Source: Actinomycetes bacterium (lineage in GTDB: Bacteria; Actinomycetota; Actinomycetes; Actinomycetales; Cellulomonadaceae). Taken from it: a DNA stretch of 5,488 nt. The notes below the pieces were generated by a model that ran no database searches, was not told where the DNA came from, and was given only the letters and a program-made list of their open reading frames with translations. Below are positions 5,330 to 5,488 of the stretch, piece by piece (the first letter of the stretch is position 1; each line of letters opens with the position of its first letter). The position numbers were made by a program, and so were the translations under genes. Location: positions 1 through 5,488 of the forward strand of contig JAFABT010000154.1 of the NCBI GenBank assembly GCA_023425905.1, read 5' to 3'.

Positions 5330-5488
5330 ATGCCTACCTCCTCCTTCTCTGCCTTCGCGCTGCCCGCCGAGCTCCTCGCCGCCCTCGCGGCTGACGGCAA
5401 GACGGCCCCGTTCCCCATCCAGACCGCGACCCTCCCCGACACGCTCGCGGGCCGCGACGTGCTCGGCCGCGGCCGCACCGGCTCGGGC
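5330..5488 (+). CDS. DEAD-box ATP-dependent RNA helicase, RhlE-like (C-terminus cut by window edge)
   Basis: The first 53 residues are visible, from ATG 5330 to the right edge. They contain a near-standard Q motif: the nine residues G23 to Q31 (GKTAPFPIQ), with F6 exactly 17 residues before the motif, as in DEAD-box proteins. Then come GRD (41-43) and the start of motif I, G48-R-T-G-S-G53, cut just before the expected Lys-Thr. The Q motif reads the adenine of ATP and motif I binds its phosphates. The protein should unwind short RNA duplexes in the cytoplasm, in ribosome assembly, RNA decay or cold adaptation. The first motif I residue is Gly rather than the usual Ala. AAGAG ends four bases before the ATG and is a modest ribosome-binding site. 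It is transcribed away from the PilZ gene. The assignment to the DEAD-box family is strong; the subfamily is less certain because only the N-terminus is present. Confidence 0.88.
   Translation, partial: MPTSSFSAFALPAELLAALAADGKTAPFPIQTATLPDTLAGRDVLGRGRTGSG

Overview
The window comes from a high-GC actinobacterium. By eye it is well over 70% G+C, codons strongly favour G/C in the third position, GTG starts are common, and one start looks leaderless. The mix of a DUF4011-type helicase homologue, a PilZ protein and an RhlE-like DEAD-box helicase with a G-x-T-G-S-G motif I suggests a member of the Micrococcales, perhaps Cellulomonadaceae. That placement is an inference; no marker gene is present.

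Layout, left to right. Positions 1-3830 (minus strand) hold 1,276 codons of a very large gene that continues past the left edge. It has the whole domain plan of the DUF4011 / superfamily-1 helicase / MTES_1575-like nuclease proteins, but nearly every catalytic motif is replaced. Walker A has no lysine, the DEAS box reads DAAG, motifs III to VI are altered, and the nuclease Asp and Glu are gone. The frame is nonetheless fully open, so it looks like a maintained double pseudoenzyme rather than a decaying gene. Positions 3831-4283 are intergenic and unusually structured. They contain GC-rich dyads, three tandem copies of a 20-bp repeat, an 11-bp terminator-like hairpin, a second strong hairpin, and a good sigma-70-type promoter (TTGACA-18-CATACT) aimed leftwards. 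Promoter, two hairpins and a U-rich end together describe a candidate small RNA of about 105 nt on the minus strand, which no protein gene explains.

Positions 4284-4940 (minus strand) encode a 218-residue PilZ-domain protein with both cyclic-di-GMP binding motifs intact, a strong Shine-Dalgarno sequence and a compact hairpin just after its stop. Positions 4941-5329 are a divergent control region with a TTGACA box, a TGACA-N5-TGTCA dyad and a 10-bp hairpin. From 5330 the plus strand encodes the first 53 residues of a DEAD-box RNA helicase, cut by the right edge inside motif I.

The three protein genes do not form an obvious pathway. PilZ points to cyclic-di-GMP signalling, the DEAD-box protein to RNA remodelling, and the large pseudoenzyme to a scaffold or partner role in nucleic-acid handling. 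The most novel items are the catalytically stripped helicase-nuclease and the candidate small RNA next to its promoter.
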